Assembly: GCA_031769625.1 (NCBI GenBank)
Contig: JAUIMM010002314.1
Coordinates: forward strand, 496,001-560,000
Length of the DNA: 64,000 nt
Reading direction: 5' to 3'
DNA from: Taudactylus pleione
Taxonomy: Eukaryota; Chordata; Amphibia; Anura; Myobatrachidae
The notes under the pieces were generated by a model. It was given only the letters and a program-made list of their open reading frames with translations. It was not told the DNA's origin and did not search any database. The translations under genes and the position numbers were made by a program. Below, one piece after another: positions 12,801 to 25,762 of this stretch (position 1 is the stretch's first letter; the number at the start of each line of letters is the position of its first letter).

Positions 12801-15345
12801 AAACACAACATGGGAGAAAAACCATTTCACATCACATTTGTGGGGCTTGGTCTTCAACACATCCAGTGAAATTTTGAGCTGTCTGTGTTTGCTACAAGAG
12901 GAGATATCACAATGTATGCACTTTTGTTGTTTCCATTGCTTTCAATGCATTTTGGCCTAAAACGTGCATTTGCTGTTTTCTCTTAAACGCAACATGGGAG
13001 AAAAACCATTTCACATCACATTTGTGGGTCTTGGTCTTCAACACATCCATTGAAATTTTGAGCTGTCTGTGATTGTTACAAGAGGAGATATCACAAAGTA
13101 TACGCTTTTGTTGTTTCCATTGCTTTCAATGCATTCTGGCCTAAAACGAGCAATTGCTGTTTTCTCTTAAACGCAACATGGGAGAAAAACCATTTCACAT
13201 CACATTTGTGTGTCTTGGTCTTCAACACATCCAGTGAAATTTTGAGCTGTATGTGTTTGCTACAAGAGGAGATAACACAAAGTATGCGCTTTTGTTGTTT
13301 CCATTGCTTTCAATGCATTTTGGCCTAAAACTTGCATTTGCAGTTTTCTCTTAAATGCAACATGGGAGAAAAACAATTTCACATCACATTTGTGGGTCTT
13401 GGTCTTCAACACATCCCATGAAATTTTGAGCTGTCTGTGATTGCTAGAAGAGGAGATATCACAAAGTATACGCTTTTGTTATTTCCATTGCTTTCAATGC
13501 ATTTTGGCCTAAAACGTGCCTTTGCTGTTTTCTCTTAAACACAACATGGGAGAAAAACCATTTCACATCACATTTGTGGGGCTTGGTCTTCAACACATCC
13601 ATTGAAATTTTGAGCTGTCTGTGTTTGCTACAAGAGTAGATATCACAATGTATGCGCTTTTGTTGATTCCATTGCTTTCAATGCATTTTGGCCTAAAACG
13701 TGCATTTGCTGTTTTCTCTTAAACGCAACATGGGAGAAAAACCATTTCACATCACATTTGTGGGTCTTGGTCTTCAACACATCCCGTGAAATTTTGAGCT
13801 GTCTGTGATTGTTACAAGAGGAGATATCACAAAGTATACGCTTTTGTTGTTTCCATTGCTTTCAATGCATTCTGGCCTAAAACGAGCAATTGCTGTTTTC
13901 TCTTAAATGCAACATGGGAGAAAAACCATTTCACATCACATTTGTGGGTCTTGGTCTTCAACACATCCAGTGAAATTTTGAGCTGTATGTGTTTGCTACA
14001 AGAGGAGATATCACAAAGTATGCGCTTTTGTTGTTTCCATTGCTTTCAATGCATTTTGGCCTAAAACGTGCATTTGCAGTTTTCTCTTAAATGCAACATG
14101 GGAGAAAAACAATTTCACATCACATTTGTGGGTCTTGGTCTTCAACACATCCAGTGAAATTTTGAGCTGTCTGTGATTGCTACAAAAGGAGATATCACAA
14201 AGTATACGCTTTTGTTGTTTCCATTGCTTTCAATGCATTTTGGCCTAAAACGTGCATTTGCAGTTTTCTCTTAAACACAACATGGGAGAAAAACCATTTC
14301 ACATCACATTTGTGGGTCTTGGTCTTCAACACATCCAGTGAAATTTTGAGCTGTCTGTGTTTGCTACAAGAGGAGATATCACAATGTATGCGCTTTTGTT
14401 GTTTCCATTGCTTTCAATGCATTTTGGCCTAAGACATGCATTTGCTGTTTTCTCTTAAACGCAACATGGGAGAAAAACCATTTCACATCACATTTGTGGG
14501 TCTTGGTCTTCAACACATCCCATGAAATTTTGAGCTGTCTGTGATTGCTACAAGAGGAGATATCACAAAGTATACGCTTTTGTTATTTCCATTGCTTTCA
14601 ATGCATTTTGGCCTAAAACGTGCATTTGCTGTTTTCTCTTAAACACAACATGGGAGAAAAACCATTTCACATCACATTTGTGGGGCTTGGTCTTCAACAC
14701 ATCCAGTGAAATTTTCAGCTGTCTGTGTTTGCTACAAGAGGAGATATCACAATGTATGCGCTTTTGTTGTTTCCATTGCTTTCAATGCATTTTGGCCTAA
14801 AACGTGCATTTGCTGTTTTCTCTTAAACGCAACATGGGAGAAAAACCATTTCACATCACATTTGTGGGTCTTGGTCTTCAACACATCCCGTGAAATTTTG
14901 AGCTGTCTGTGATTGTTACAAGAGGAGATATCACAAAGTATACGCTTTTGTTGTTTCCATTGCTTTCAATGCATTCTGGCCTAAAACGAGCAATTGCTGT
15001 TTTCTCTTAAACGCAACATGGGAGAAAAACCATTTCACATCACATTTGTGGGTCTTGGTCTTCAACACATCCAGTGAAATTTTGAGCTGTATGTGTTTGC
15101 TACAAGAGGAGATAACACAAAGTATGCGCTTTTGTTGTTTCCATTGCTTTCAATGCATTTTGGCCTAAAACGTGCATTTGCAGTTTTCTCTTAAATGCAA
15201 CATGGGAGAAAAACAATTTCACATCACATTTGTGGGTCTTGGTCTTCAACACATCCAGTGAAATTTTGAGCTGTCTGTGATTGCTACAAGAGGAGATATC
15301 ACAAAGTATGCGCTTTTGTTGTTTCCATTGCTTTCAATGCATTTT
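9820..15345 (+). repeat. 15-monomer higher-order repeat, two tandem copies of 2,760 bp
   Basis: The stretch 9820-12580 is followed by 12580-15340 with the same variant order, offset exactly 15 units. Both copies contain catccattgaa, the tgtctt-flanking tgtatg monomers, the aagaggag unit starting gctaga, the gagtagatatc unit with gttgattcc, and the ttttcagctg change (11954 and 14714). Differences are few: gctataag at about 11788 against gctacaag at 14548, gtgtgtctt at about 13208 against gtgggtctt at 10448, tgctac at 12154 against tgttac at 14914, and cacaaact at 12355 against cacaaagt at 15115. The repeat ends near 15,345, where aaacgagc replaces aagacatgc. Confidence 0.85.
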
Positions 15346-16928
15346 GGCCTAAAACGAGCAATTGCTGTTTTCTCTTAAACGCAACATGGGAGAAAAACCC
15401 TTTCACATCACATTTGTGGGTCTTGGTCTTCAGCACATCCCGTGAAATTTTGAGCTGTCTGTGATTGCTACAAGAGGAGATATCACAAAGTATACGCTTT
15501 TGTTGTTTCCATTGCTTTCAATGCATTTTGGCCTAAAACGTGCATTTGCAGTTTTCTCTTAAACACAACATGGGAGAAAAACCATTTCACATCACATTTG
15601 TGGGTCTTGGTCTTCAACACATCCAGTGAAATTTTGAGCTGTCTGTGTTTGCTACAAGAGGAGATAACACAAAGTATGCGCTTTTGTTGTTTCCATTGCT
15701 TTCAATGCATTTTGGCCTAAAACGAGCAATTGCTGTTTTCTCTTAAACGCAACATGTGGGAAAAAGCATTTCACATCACATTTGTGGGTCTTGGTCTTCA
15801 ACACATCCAGTGAAATTTTGAGCTGTCTGTGATTGCTACAAGAGGAGATATCACAAAGTAGGCACTTTTGTTGTTTCCATTGCTTTCAATGCATTTTGGC
15901 CTAAAACGAGCAATTGCTGTTTTCTCTTAAACGCAACATGGGAGAAAAACCATTTCACATCACATTTGTGGGTCTTGGTCTTCAACACATCCCGTGAAAT
16001 TTTGAGCTGTCTGTGTTTGCTACAAGAGGAGATAGCACAAAGTATGCGCTTTTGTTGTTTCCATTGCTTTCAATGCATTTTGGCCTAAAACGAGCAATTG
16101 CTGTTTTCTCTTAAACGCAACATGGGAGAAAAACCATTTCACATCACATTTGTGGGTCTTGGTCTTCAACACATCCAGTGAAATTTTGAGCTGTCTGTGT
16201 TTGCTACAAGAGGAGATATCACAATGTATGCGCTTTTGTTGTTTCCATTGCTTTCAATGCATTTTGGCCTAAAACATGCATTTGCTGTTTTCTCTTAAAC
16301 GCAACATGGGAGAAAAACCATTTCACATCACATTTGTGGGTCTTGGTCTTCAACACATCCCGTGAAATTTTGAGCTGTCTGTGATTGCTACAAGAGGAGA
16401 TATCACAAAGTATACGCTTTTGTTGTTTCCATTGCTTTCAATGCATTGTGGCCTAAAACGTGCATTTGCAGTTTTCTCTTACACACAACATGGGAGAAAA
16501 ACCATTTCACATCACATTTGTGGGTCTTGGTCTTCAACATATCCAGTGAAATTTTTGAGCTGTCTGTGTTTGCTACAAGAGGAGATATCACAATGTATGC
16601 GCTTTTGTTGTTTCCATTGCTTTCAATGCATTTTGGCCTAAGACATGCATTTGCTGTTTTCTCTTAAACGCAACATGGGAGAAAAACCATTTCACATCAC
16701 ATTTGTGGGTCTTGGTCTTCAACACATCCCATGAAATTTTGAGCTGTCTGTGATTGCTACAAGAGGAGATATCACAAAGTATACGCTTTTGTTATTTCCA
16801 TTGCTTTCAATGCATTTTGGCCTAAAACGTGCATTTGCTGTTTTCTCTTAAACACAACATGGGAGAAAAACCATTTCACATCACATTTGTGGGGCTTGGT
16901 CTTCAACACATCCAGTGAAATTTTGAGC
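15272..16928 (+). repeat. Nine-monomer block shared with 20,977-22,450, one monomer longer
   Basis: Units from 15456 match those from 21161 (offset 5,705), and units from 16192 match those from 21713 (offset 5,521). The 184-base change of offset means that one whole monomer, the gatagcac unit at 16008-16191, is present here and absent in the other copy. Shared markers are the ggaaaaagc unit, the attgtggcc change at about 16445 and 21966, and an extra T at 16552 and 22074. The Taca form (cttacacac, about 16487) is shared with about 24026. Confidence 0.75.
16552..16556 (+). repeat. One-base insertion giving a 185-bp monomer, copied four times
   Basis: The usual gaaattttgagc reads gaaatttttgagc, with one extra T. 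The same insertion is found near 22074, 24099 and 29068, always after catatccagtg and before a unit with aatgtatgcgc. It is therefore an inherited marker of a duplicated block and not a random error. It explains why offsets between these blocks are multiples of 184 plus 1. Confidence 0.85.
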
Positions 16929-18584
16929 TGTATGTGTTTGCTACAAGAGGAGATAACACAAAGTATGCGCTTTTGTTGTTTCCATTGCTTTCAATGCATT
17001 TTGGCCTAAAACGTGCATTTGCAGTTTTCTCTTAAATGCAACATGGGAGAAAAACAATTTCACATCACATTTGTGGGTCTTGGTCTTCAACACATCCCAT
17101 GAAATTTTGAGCTGTCTGTGATTGCTACAAGAGGAGATATCACAAAGTATACGCTTTTGTTATTTCCATTGCTTTCAATGCATTTTGGCCTAAAACGTGC
17201 CTTTGCTGTTTTCTCTTAAACACAACATGGGAGAAAAACCATTTGACATCACATTTGTGGGGCTTGGTCTTCAACACATCCAGTGAAATTTTGAGCTGTC
17301 TGTGCTTGCTACAAGAGGAGATATCACAATGTATGCGCTTTTGTTGTTTCCATTGCTTTCAATGCATTTTGGCCTAAAACGTGCATTTGCTGTTTTCTCT
17401 TAAACGCAACATGGGAGAAAAACCATTTCACATCACATTTGTGGGTCTTGGTCTTCAACACATCCCGTGAAATTTTGAGCTGTCTGTGATTGTTACAAGA
17501 GGAGATATCACAAAGTATGCGCTTTTGTTGTTTCCATTGCATTCAATGCATTTTGGCCTAAAATGAGCAATTGCTGTTTTCTCTGAAACACAACATGGTA
17601 GAAAAACCATTTCACATCACATTTGTGGGTCTTGGTCTTCAACACATCCCGTGAAATTTGGAGCTGTCTGTGATTGTTACAAGAGGAGATATCACAAAGT
17701 ATACGCTTTTGTTGTTTCCATTGCTTTCAATGCATTCTGGCCTAAAACGAGCAATTGCTGTTTTCTCTTAAACGCAACATGGGAGAAAAACCATTTCACA
17801 TCACATTTGTGGGTCTTGGTCTTCAACACATCCAGTGAAATTTTGAGCTGTATGTGTTTGCTACAAGAGGAGATAACACAAAGTATGCGCTTTTGTTGTT
17901 TCCATTGCTTTCAATGCATTTTGGCCTAAAACGTGCATTTGCAGTTTTCTCTTAAATGCAACATGGGAGAAAAACAATTTCACATCACATTTGTGGGTCT
18001 TGGTCTTCAACACATCCCATGAAATTTTGAGCTGTCTGTGATTGCTACAAGAGGAGATATCACAAAGTATACGCTTTTGTTATCTCCATTGCTTTCAATG
18101 CATTTTGGCCTAAAACGTGCCTTTGCTGTTTTCTCTTAAACACAACATGGGAGAAAAACCATTTGACATCACATTTGTGGGGCTTGGTCTTCAACACATC
18201 CAGTGAAATTTTGAGCTGTCTGTGCTTGCTACAAGAGGAGATATCACAATGTATGCGCTTTTGTTGTTTCCATTGCTTTCAATGCATTTTGGCCTAAAAC
18301 GTGCATTTGCTGTTTTCTCTTAAACGCAACATGGGAGAAAAACCATTTCACATCACATTTGTGGGTCTTGGTCTTCAACACATCCCGTGAAATTTTGAGC
18401 TGTCTGTGATTGTTACAAGAGGAGATATCACAAAGTATGCGCTTTTGTTGTTTCCATTGCATTCAATGCATTTTGGCCTAAAATGAGCAATTGCTGTTTT
18501 CTCTGAAACACAACATGGTAGAAAAACCATTTCACATCACATTTGTGGGTCTTGGTCTTCAACACATCCAGTGAAATTTTGAGC
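16929..18584 (+). repeat. Five-monomer tandem duplication (920 bp period)
   Basis: Four units at 16929-17664 match 17849-18584 exactly five units apart, with one different unit (17665-17848, tgttac with attctgg) between them. Both copies share accatttgacatc (about 17240 and 18160), the tgtgcttgc unit, the attgcattcaatgc change, and the rare ctctgaaacac with acatggtag. Visible differences are very few, such as ttatctcc at about 18080 against ttatttcc at 17160, so the duplication looks recent. Confidence 0.8.
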
Positions 18585-21500
18585 TGTCTGTGTTTGCTAC
18601 AAGAGGAGATAACACAAAGTATGCGCTTTTGTTATTTCCATTGCTTTCAATGCATTTTGGCCTAAAACGTGCATTTGCAGTTTTCTCTTAAAAACAACAT
18701 GAGAGAAAAACCATTTCACATCACATTTGTGGGTTTTGGTCTTCAACACATCCAGTGAAATTTTGAGCTGTCTGTGTTTGCTACAAGAGGAGATATCACA
18801 AAGTATGTGCCTTTGTTGTTTCCATTGCATTCAATGCATTTAGGCCTAAAACAAGCAATTGCTGTTTTCTCTTAAACGCAACATGGGAGAAAAACCATTT
18901 CACATCACATTTGTGGGTCTTGGTCTTCAACACATCCAGTGAAATTTTGAGCTGTCTGTGTTTGCTACAAGAGGAGATAACACAAAGTATGCGCTTTTGT
19001 TATTTCCATTGCTTTCAATGCATTTTGGCCTAAAATGTGCATTTGCAGTTTTCTCTTAAAAACAACATGAGAGAAAAACCATTTCACATCACATTTGTGG
19101 GTCTTGGTCTTCAACACATCCAGTGAAATTTTGAGCTGTCTGTGTTTGCTACAAGAGGAGATAACACAAAGTATGCGCTTTTGTTGTTTCCATTGCCTTC
19201 AATGCATTTTGGCCTAAAACGTGCATTTGGTGTTTTCTCTTAAACTTAACATGGGAGAAAAACCATTTCACATCACATTTGTGGGTCTTGGTCTTCAACA
19301 CATCCAGTGAAATTTTGAGCTGTCTGTGTTTGCTACAAGAGGAGATAACACAAAGTATTTGCTTTTGTTGTTTCCATTGTTTTCAATGCATTTTGGCCTA
19401 AAACGTGCATTTGCTGTTTTCTCTTAAACGCAACATGGGAGAAAAACCATTTCACATCACATTTGTGGGTCTTGGTCTTCAACACATCCAGTGAAATTTT
19501 GAGATGTCTGTGTTTGCTACAAGAGGAGATAACACAAAGTATGCGCTTTTGTTGTTTCCATTGCTTTCAATGCATTTTGGCCTAAAACGAGCAATTGCTG
19601 TTTTCTCTTAAATGCAACATGGGAGAAAAACCCTTTCACATCACATTTGTGGGTTTTGGTCTTCAACAGATATGGTGAAATTTTGAGCTGTCTGGGTTTG
19701 CTACAAGAGGAGATAACACAAAGTATGCGTTTTTGTTGTTTCCATGGCTTTCAATGCATTTTGGCATAAAATGAGCAATTGCTGTTTTCTCTTAAACACA
19801 ACATGGGAGAAAAACCATTTCACATCACATTTGTGGGTCTTGGTCTTCAACACATCCCGTGAAATTTTGAGCTGTCTGTGTTTGCTACAAGAGTAGATAT
19901 CACAAAGTATGCGCTTTTGTTGTTTCCATTGCTTTCAATGCATTTTGGCCTAAAACGAGCAATTGCTGTTTTCTCTTAAACGCAACATGGGAGAAAAACC
20001 ATTTCACATCACATTTGTGGGTCTTGGTCTTCAACACATCCAGTGAAATTTTGAGCTGTCTGTGTTTGCTACAAGAGGAGATATCACAATGTATGCGCTT
20101 TTGTTGTTTCCATTGCTTTCAATGCATTTTGGCATAAAATGAGCAATTGCTGTTTTCTCTTAAACACAACATGGGAGAAAAACCATTTCACATCACATTT
20201 GTGGGTCTTGGTCTTCAACACATCCCGTGAAATTTTGAGCTGTCTGTGTTTGCTACAAGAGGAGATATCACAAAGTATGCGCTTTTGTTGTTTCCATTGC
20301 TTTCAATGCATTTTGGCCTAAAACGAGCAATTGCAGTTTTCTCTTAAATGCAACATGGGAGAAAAACCATTTCACATCACATTTGTGGGTCTTGGTCTTC
20401 CACACATCCAGTGAAATTTTGAGCTGTCTGTGTTTGCTACAAGAGGAGATATCACAATGTATGCACTTTTGTTGTTTCCATTGCTTTCAATGCATTTTGG
20501 CCTAAAACATGCATTTGCTGTTTTCTCTTAAATGCAACATGGGAGAAAAACCATTTCACATCACATTTGTGGGTCTTGGTCTTCAACACATCCAGTGAAA
20601 TTTTGAGCTGTCTGTGTTTGCTACAAGAGGAGATATCACAATGCATGCGCTTTTGTTGTTTCCATTGCTTTCAATGCATTTTGGCCTAAAATGTGCATTT
20701 GCTGTTTTCTCTTAAATGCAACATGGGAGAAAAACCATTTCACATCACATTTGTGGGTTTTGGTCGTCAACAGATATGGTGAAAATTTGAGCTGTCTGGG
20801 TTTGCTACAAGAGGAGATAACACAAAGTATGCGCTTTTGTTGTTTCCATTGCTTTCAATGCATTTTGGCATAAAACGTGCATTTGCAGTTTTCTCTTAAA
20901 TGCAACATGGGAGAAAAACAATTTCACATCACATTTGTGGGTCTTGGTCTTCAACACATCCAGGGAAATTTTGAGCTGTCTGTGATTGCTACAAGAGGAG
21001 ATATCACAAAGTATGCGCTTTTGTTGTTTCCATTGCTTTCAATGCATTTTGGCCTAAAACGAGCAATTGCTGTTTTCTCTTAAACGCAACATGGGAGAAA
21101 AACCCTTTCACATCACATTTGTGGGTCTTGGTCTTCAACACATCCCGTGAAATTTTGAGCTGTCTGTGATTGCTACAAGAGGAGATATCACAAAGTATAC
21201 GCTTTTGTTGTTTCCATTGCTTTCAATGCATTTTGGCCTAAAACGTGCATTTGCAGTTTTCTCTTAAACACAACATGGGAGAAAAACCATTTCACATCAC
21301 ATTTGTGGGTCTTGGTCTTCAACACATCCAGTGAAATTTTGAGCTGTCTGTGTTTGCTACAAGAGGAGATAACACAAAGTATGCGCTTTTGTTGTTTCCA
21401 TTGCTTTCAATGCATTTTGGCCTAAAACGAGCAATTGCTGTTTTCTCTTAAACGCAACATGGGGGAAAAAGCATTTCACATCACATTTGTGGGTCTTGGT

Positions 21501-22340
21501 CTTCAACACATCCAGTGAAATTTTGAGCTGTCTGTGATTGCTACAAGAGGAGATATCACAAAGTATGCACTTTTGTTGTTTCCATTGCTTTCAATGCATT
21601 TTGGCCTAAAACGAGCAATTGCTGTTTTCTCTTAAACGCAACATGGGAGAAAAACCATTTCACATCACATTTGTGGGTCTTGGTCTTCAACACATCCAGT
21701 GAAATTTTGAGCTGTCTGTGTTTGCTACAAGAGGAGATATCACAATGTATGCGCTTTTGTTGTTTCCATTGCTTTCAATGCATTTTGGCCTAAAACATGC
21801 ATTTGCTGTTTTCTCTTAAACGCAACATGGGAGAAAAACCATTTCACATCACATTTGTGGGTCTTGGTCTTCAACACATCCCGTGAAATTTTGAGCTGTC
21901 TGTGATTGCTACAAGAGGAGATATCACAAAGTATACGCTTTTGTTGTTTCCATTGCTTTCAATGCATTGTGGCCTAAAACGTGCATTTGCAGTTTTCTCT
22001 TAAACACAACATGGGAGAAAAACCATTTCACATCACATTTGTGGGTCTTGGTCTTCAACATATCCAGTGAAATTTTTGAGCTGTCTGTGTTTGCTACAAG
22101 AGGAGATATCACAATGTATGCGCTTTTGTTGTTTCCATTGCTTTCAAAGCATTTTGGCCTAAGACATGCATTTGCTGTTTTCTCTTAAACGCAACATGGG
22201 AGAAAAACCATTTCACATCACATTTGTGGGTCTTGGTCTTCAACACATCCCATGAAATTTTGAGCTGTCTGTGATTGCTACAAGAGGAGATATCACAAAG
22301 TATACGCTTTTGTTATTTCCATTGCTTTCAATGCATTTTG
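17640..22340 (+). repeat. Block C1, 4.7 kb, repeated at 24,634-29,334 (offset 6,994 bp)
   Basis: About 25.5 monomers recur 6,994 bases downstream (38 units plus 2). Shared rare features in order are tgtgcttgc (18217, 25211), attgcattcaatgc, the aaaaacaacatgagag units, tatgtgcctttg (about 18800, 25794), atttggtg with aacttaac (about 19227 and 26221), tatttgc (19357), gagatgtctg (19502), cagatatggtg, the gagtagatatc unit, atgcatgcgc (20641, 27635), tggtcgtcaac (20762, 27756) and the catccagggaaa change (20958, 27952). Differences include ttaggcc at 18840 against ttggcc. The right copy is cut at 29,334. Confidence 0.85.
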
Positions 22341-25300
22341 GCCTAAAACGTGCATTTGCTGTTTTCTCTTAAACACAACATGGGAGAAAAACCATTTCAC
22401 ATCACATTTGTGGGGCTTGGTCTTCAACACATCCAGTGAAATTTTGAGCTGTCTGTGTTTGCTACAAGAGGAGATATCACAATGTATGCACTTTTGTTGT
22501 TTCCATTGCTTTCAATGCATTTTGGCCTAAAACGTGCATTTGCTGTTTTCTCTTAAACGCAACATGGGAGAAAAACCATTTCACATCACATTTGTGGGTC
22601 TTGGTCTTCAACACATCCCGTGAAATTTTGAGCTGTCTGTGATTGTTATAAGAGGAGATATCACAAAGTATACGCTTTTGTTGTTTCCATTGCTTTCAAT
22701 GCATTCTGGCCTAAAACGAGCAATTGCTGTTTTCTCTTAAACGCAACATGGGAGAAAAACCATTTCACATCACATTTGTGGGTCTTGGTCTTCAACACAT
22801 CCAGTGAAATTTTGAGCTGTATGTGTTTGCTACAAGAGGAGATAACACAAAGTATGCGCTTTTGTTGTTTCCATTGCTTTCAATGCATTTTGGCCTAAAA
22901 CGTGCATTTGCAGTTTTCTCTTAAATGCAACATGGGAGAAAAACAATTTCACATCACATTTGTGGGTCTTGGTCTTCAACACATCCCATGAAATTTTGAG
23001 CTGTCTGTGATTGCTACAAGAGGAGATATCACAAAGTATACGCTTTTGTTATTTCCATTGCTTTCAATGCATTTTGGCCTAAAACGTGCCTTTGCTGTTT
23101 TCTCTTAAACACAACATGGGAGAAAAACCATTTCACATCACATTTGTGGGGCTTGGTCTTCAACACATCCAGTGAAATTTTGAGCTGTCTGTGCTTGCTA
23201 CAAGAGGAGATATCACAATGTATGCGCTTTTGTTGTTTCCATTGCTTTCAATGCATTTTGGCCTAAAACGTGCATTTGCTGTTTTCTCTTAAACGCAACA
23301 TGGGAGAAAAACCATTTCACATCACATTTGTGGGTCTTGGTCTTCAACACATCCCGTGAAATTTTGAGCTGTCTGTGATTGTTACAAGAGGAGATATCAC
23401 AAAGTATACGCTTTTGTTGTTTCCATTGCATTCAATGCATTTTGGCCTAAAATGAGCAATTGCTGTTTTCTCTTAAACGCAACATGGTAGAAAAACCATT
23501 TCACATCACATTTGTGGGTCTTGGTCTTCAACACATCCAGTGAAATTTTGAGCTGTCTGTGTTTGCTACAAGAGGAGATAACACAAAGTATGCGCTTTTG
23601 TTATTTCCATTGCTTTCAATGCATTTTGGCCTAAAACGTGCATTTGCAGTTTTCTCTTAAAAACAACATGAGAGAAAAACCATTTCACATCACATTTGTG
23701 GGTCTTGGTCTTCAACACATCCAGTGAAATTTTGAGCTGTCTGTGTTTGCTACAAGAGGAGATATCACAATGTATGCGCTTTTGTTGTTTCCATTGCTTT
23801 CAATGCATTTTGGCCTAAAACATGCATTTGCTGTTTTCTCTTAAACGCAACATGGGAGAAAAACCATTTCACATCACATTTGTGGGTCTTGGTCTTCAAC
23901 ACATCCCGTGAAATTTTGAGCTGTCTGTGATTGCTACAAGAGGAGATATCACAAAGTATACGCTTTTGTTGTTTCCATTGCTTTCAATGCATTGTGGCCT
24001 AAAACGTGCATTTGCAGTTTTCTCTTACACACAACATGGGAGAAAAACCATTTCACATCACATTTGTGGGTCTTGGTCTTCAACATATCCAGTGAAATTT
24101 TTGAGCTGTCTGTGTTTGCTACAAGAGGAGATATCACAATGTATGCGCTTTTGTTGTTTCCATTGCTTTCAAAGCATTTTGGCCTAAGACATGCATTTGC
24201 CGTTTTCTCTTAAACGCAACATGGGAGAAAAACCATTTCACATCACATTTGTGGGTCTTGGTCTTCAACACATCCCATGAAATTTTGAGCTGTCTGTGAT
24301 TGCTACAAGAGGAGATATCACAAAGTATACGCTTTTGTTATTTCCATTGCTTTCAATGCATTTTGGCCTAAAACGTGCATTTGCTGTTTTCTCTTAAACA
24401 CAACATGGGAGAAAAACCATTTCACATCACATTTGTGGGGCTTGGTCTTCAACACATCCAGTGAAATTTTGAGCTGTCTGTGTTTGCTACAAGAGGAGAT
24501 ATCACAATGTATGCACTTTTGTTGTTTCCATTGCTTTCAATGCATTTTGGCCTAAAACGTGCATTTGCTGTTTTCTCTTAAACGCAACATGGGAGAAAAA
24601 CCATTTCACATCACATTTGTGGGTCTTGGTCTTCAACACATCCCGTGAAATTTTGAGCTGTCTGTGATTGTTACAAGAGGAGATATCACAAAGTATACGC
24701 TTTTGTTGTTTCCATTGCTTTCAATGCATTCTGGCCTAAAACGAGCAATTGCTGTTTTCTCTTAAACGCAACATGGGAGAAAAACCATTTCACATCACAT
24801 TTGTGGGTCTTGGTCTTCACCACATCCAGTGAAATTTTGAGCTGTATGTGTTTGCTACAAGAGGAGATAACACAATGTATGCGCTTTTGTTGTTTCCATT
24901 GCTTTCAATGCATTTTGGCCTAAAACGTGCATTTGCAGTTTTCTCTTAAATGCAACATGGGAGAAAAACAATTTCACATCACATTTGTGGGTCTTGGTCT
25001 TCAACACATCCCATGAAATTTTGAGCTGTCTGTGATTGCTACAAGAGGAGATATCACAAAGTATACGCTTTTGTTATTTCCATTGCTTTCAATGCATTTT
25101 GGCCTAAAACGTGCCTTTGCTGTTTTCTCTTAAACACAACATGGGAGAAAAACCATTTGACATCACATTTGTGGGGCTTGGTCTTCAACACATCCAGTGA
25201 AATTTTGAGCTGTCTGTGCTTGCTACAAGAGGAGATATCACAATGTATGCGCTTTTGTTGTTTCCATTGCTTTCAATGCATTTTGGCCTAAAACGTGCAT

Positions 25301-25762
25301 TTGCTGTTTTCTCTTAAACGCAACATGGGAGAAAAACCATTTCACATCACATTTGTGGGTCTTGGTCTTCAACACATCCCGTGAAATTTTGAGCTGTCTG
25401 TGATTGTTACAAGAGGAGATATCACAAAGTATACGCTTTTGTTGTTTCCATTGCATTCAATGCATTTTGGCCTAAAATGAGCAATTGCTGTTTTCTCTTA
25501 AACACAACATGGTAGAAAAACCATTTCACATCACATTTGTGGGTCTTGGTCTTCAACACATCCAGTGAAATTTTGAGCTGTCTGTGTTTGCTACAAGAGG
25601 AGATAACACAAAGTATGCGCTTTTGTTATTTCCATTGCTTTCAATGCATTTTGGCCTAAAACGTGCATTTGCAGTTTTCTCTTAAAAACAACATGAGAGA
25701 AAAACCATTTCACATCACATTTGTGGGTTTTGGTCTTCAACACATCCAGTGAAATTTTGAGC
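21713..25762 (+). repeat. 11-monomer tandem duplication (2,025 bp), two full copies
   Basis: Copy one is 21713-23737 and copy two 23738-25762. The unit is 11 monomers plus one base, the extra base being the inherited T in gaaatttttgagc. Both run from an aatgtatgcgc unit with acatgc through attgtggcc, tcaaagc, tatgcac, tgttac with attctgg, tgtatg, tgtgcttgc and cattcaatgc to an aaaaacaacatgagag unit. Few differences are visible: cttaaacac against cttacacac, ttgctg against ttgccg (24200), gttataag at 22645 against gttacaag, and ttcaacac against ttcaccac (24819). Both ends fall on unit boundaries, as expected for in-register unequal exchange. Confidence 0.85.
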
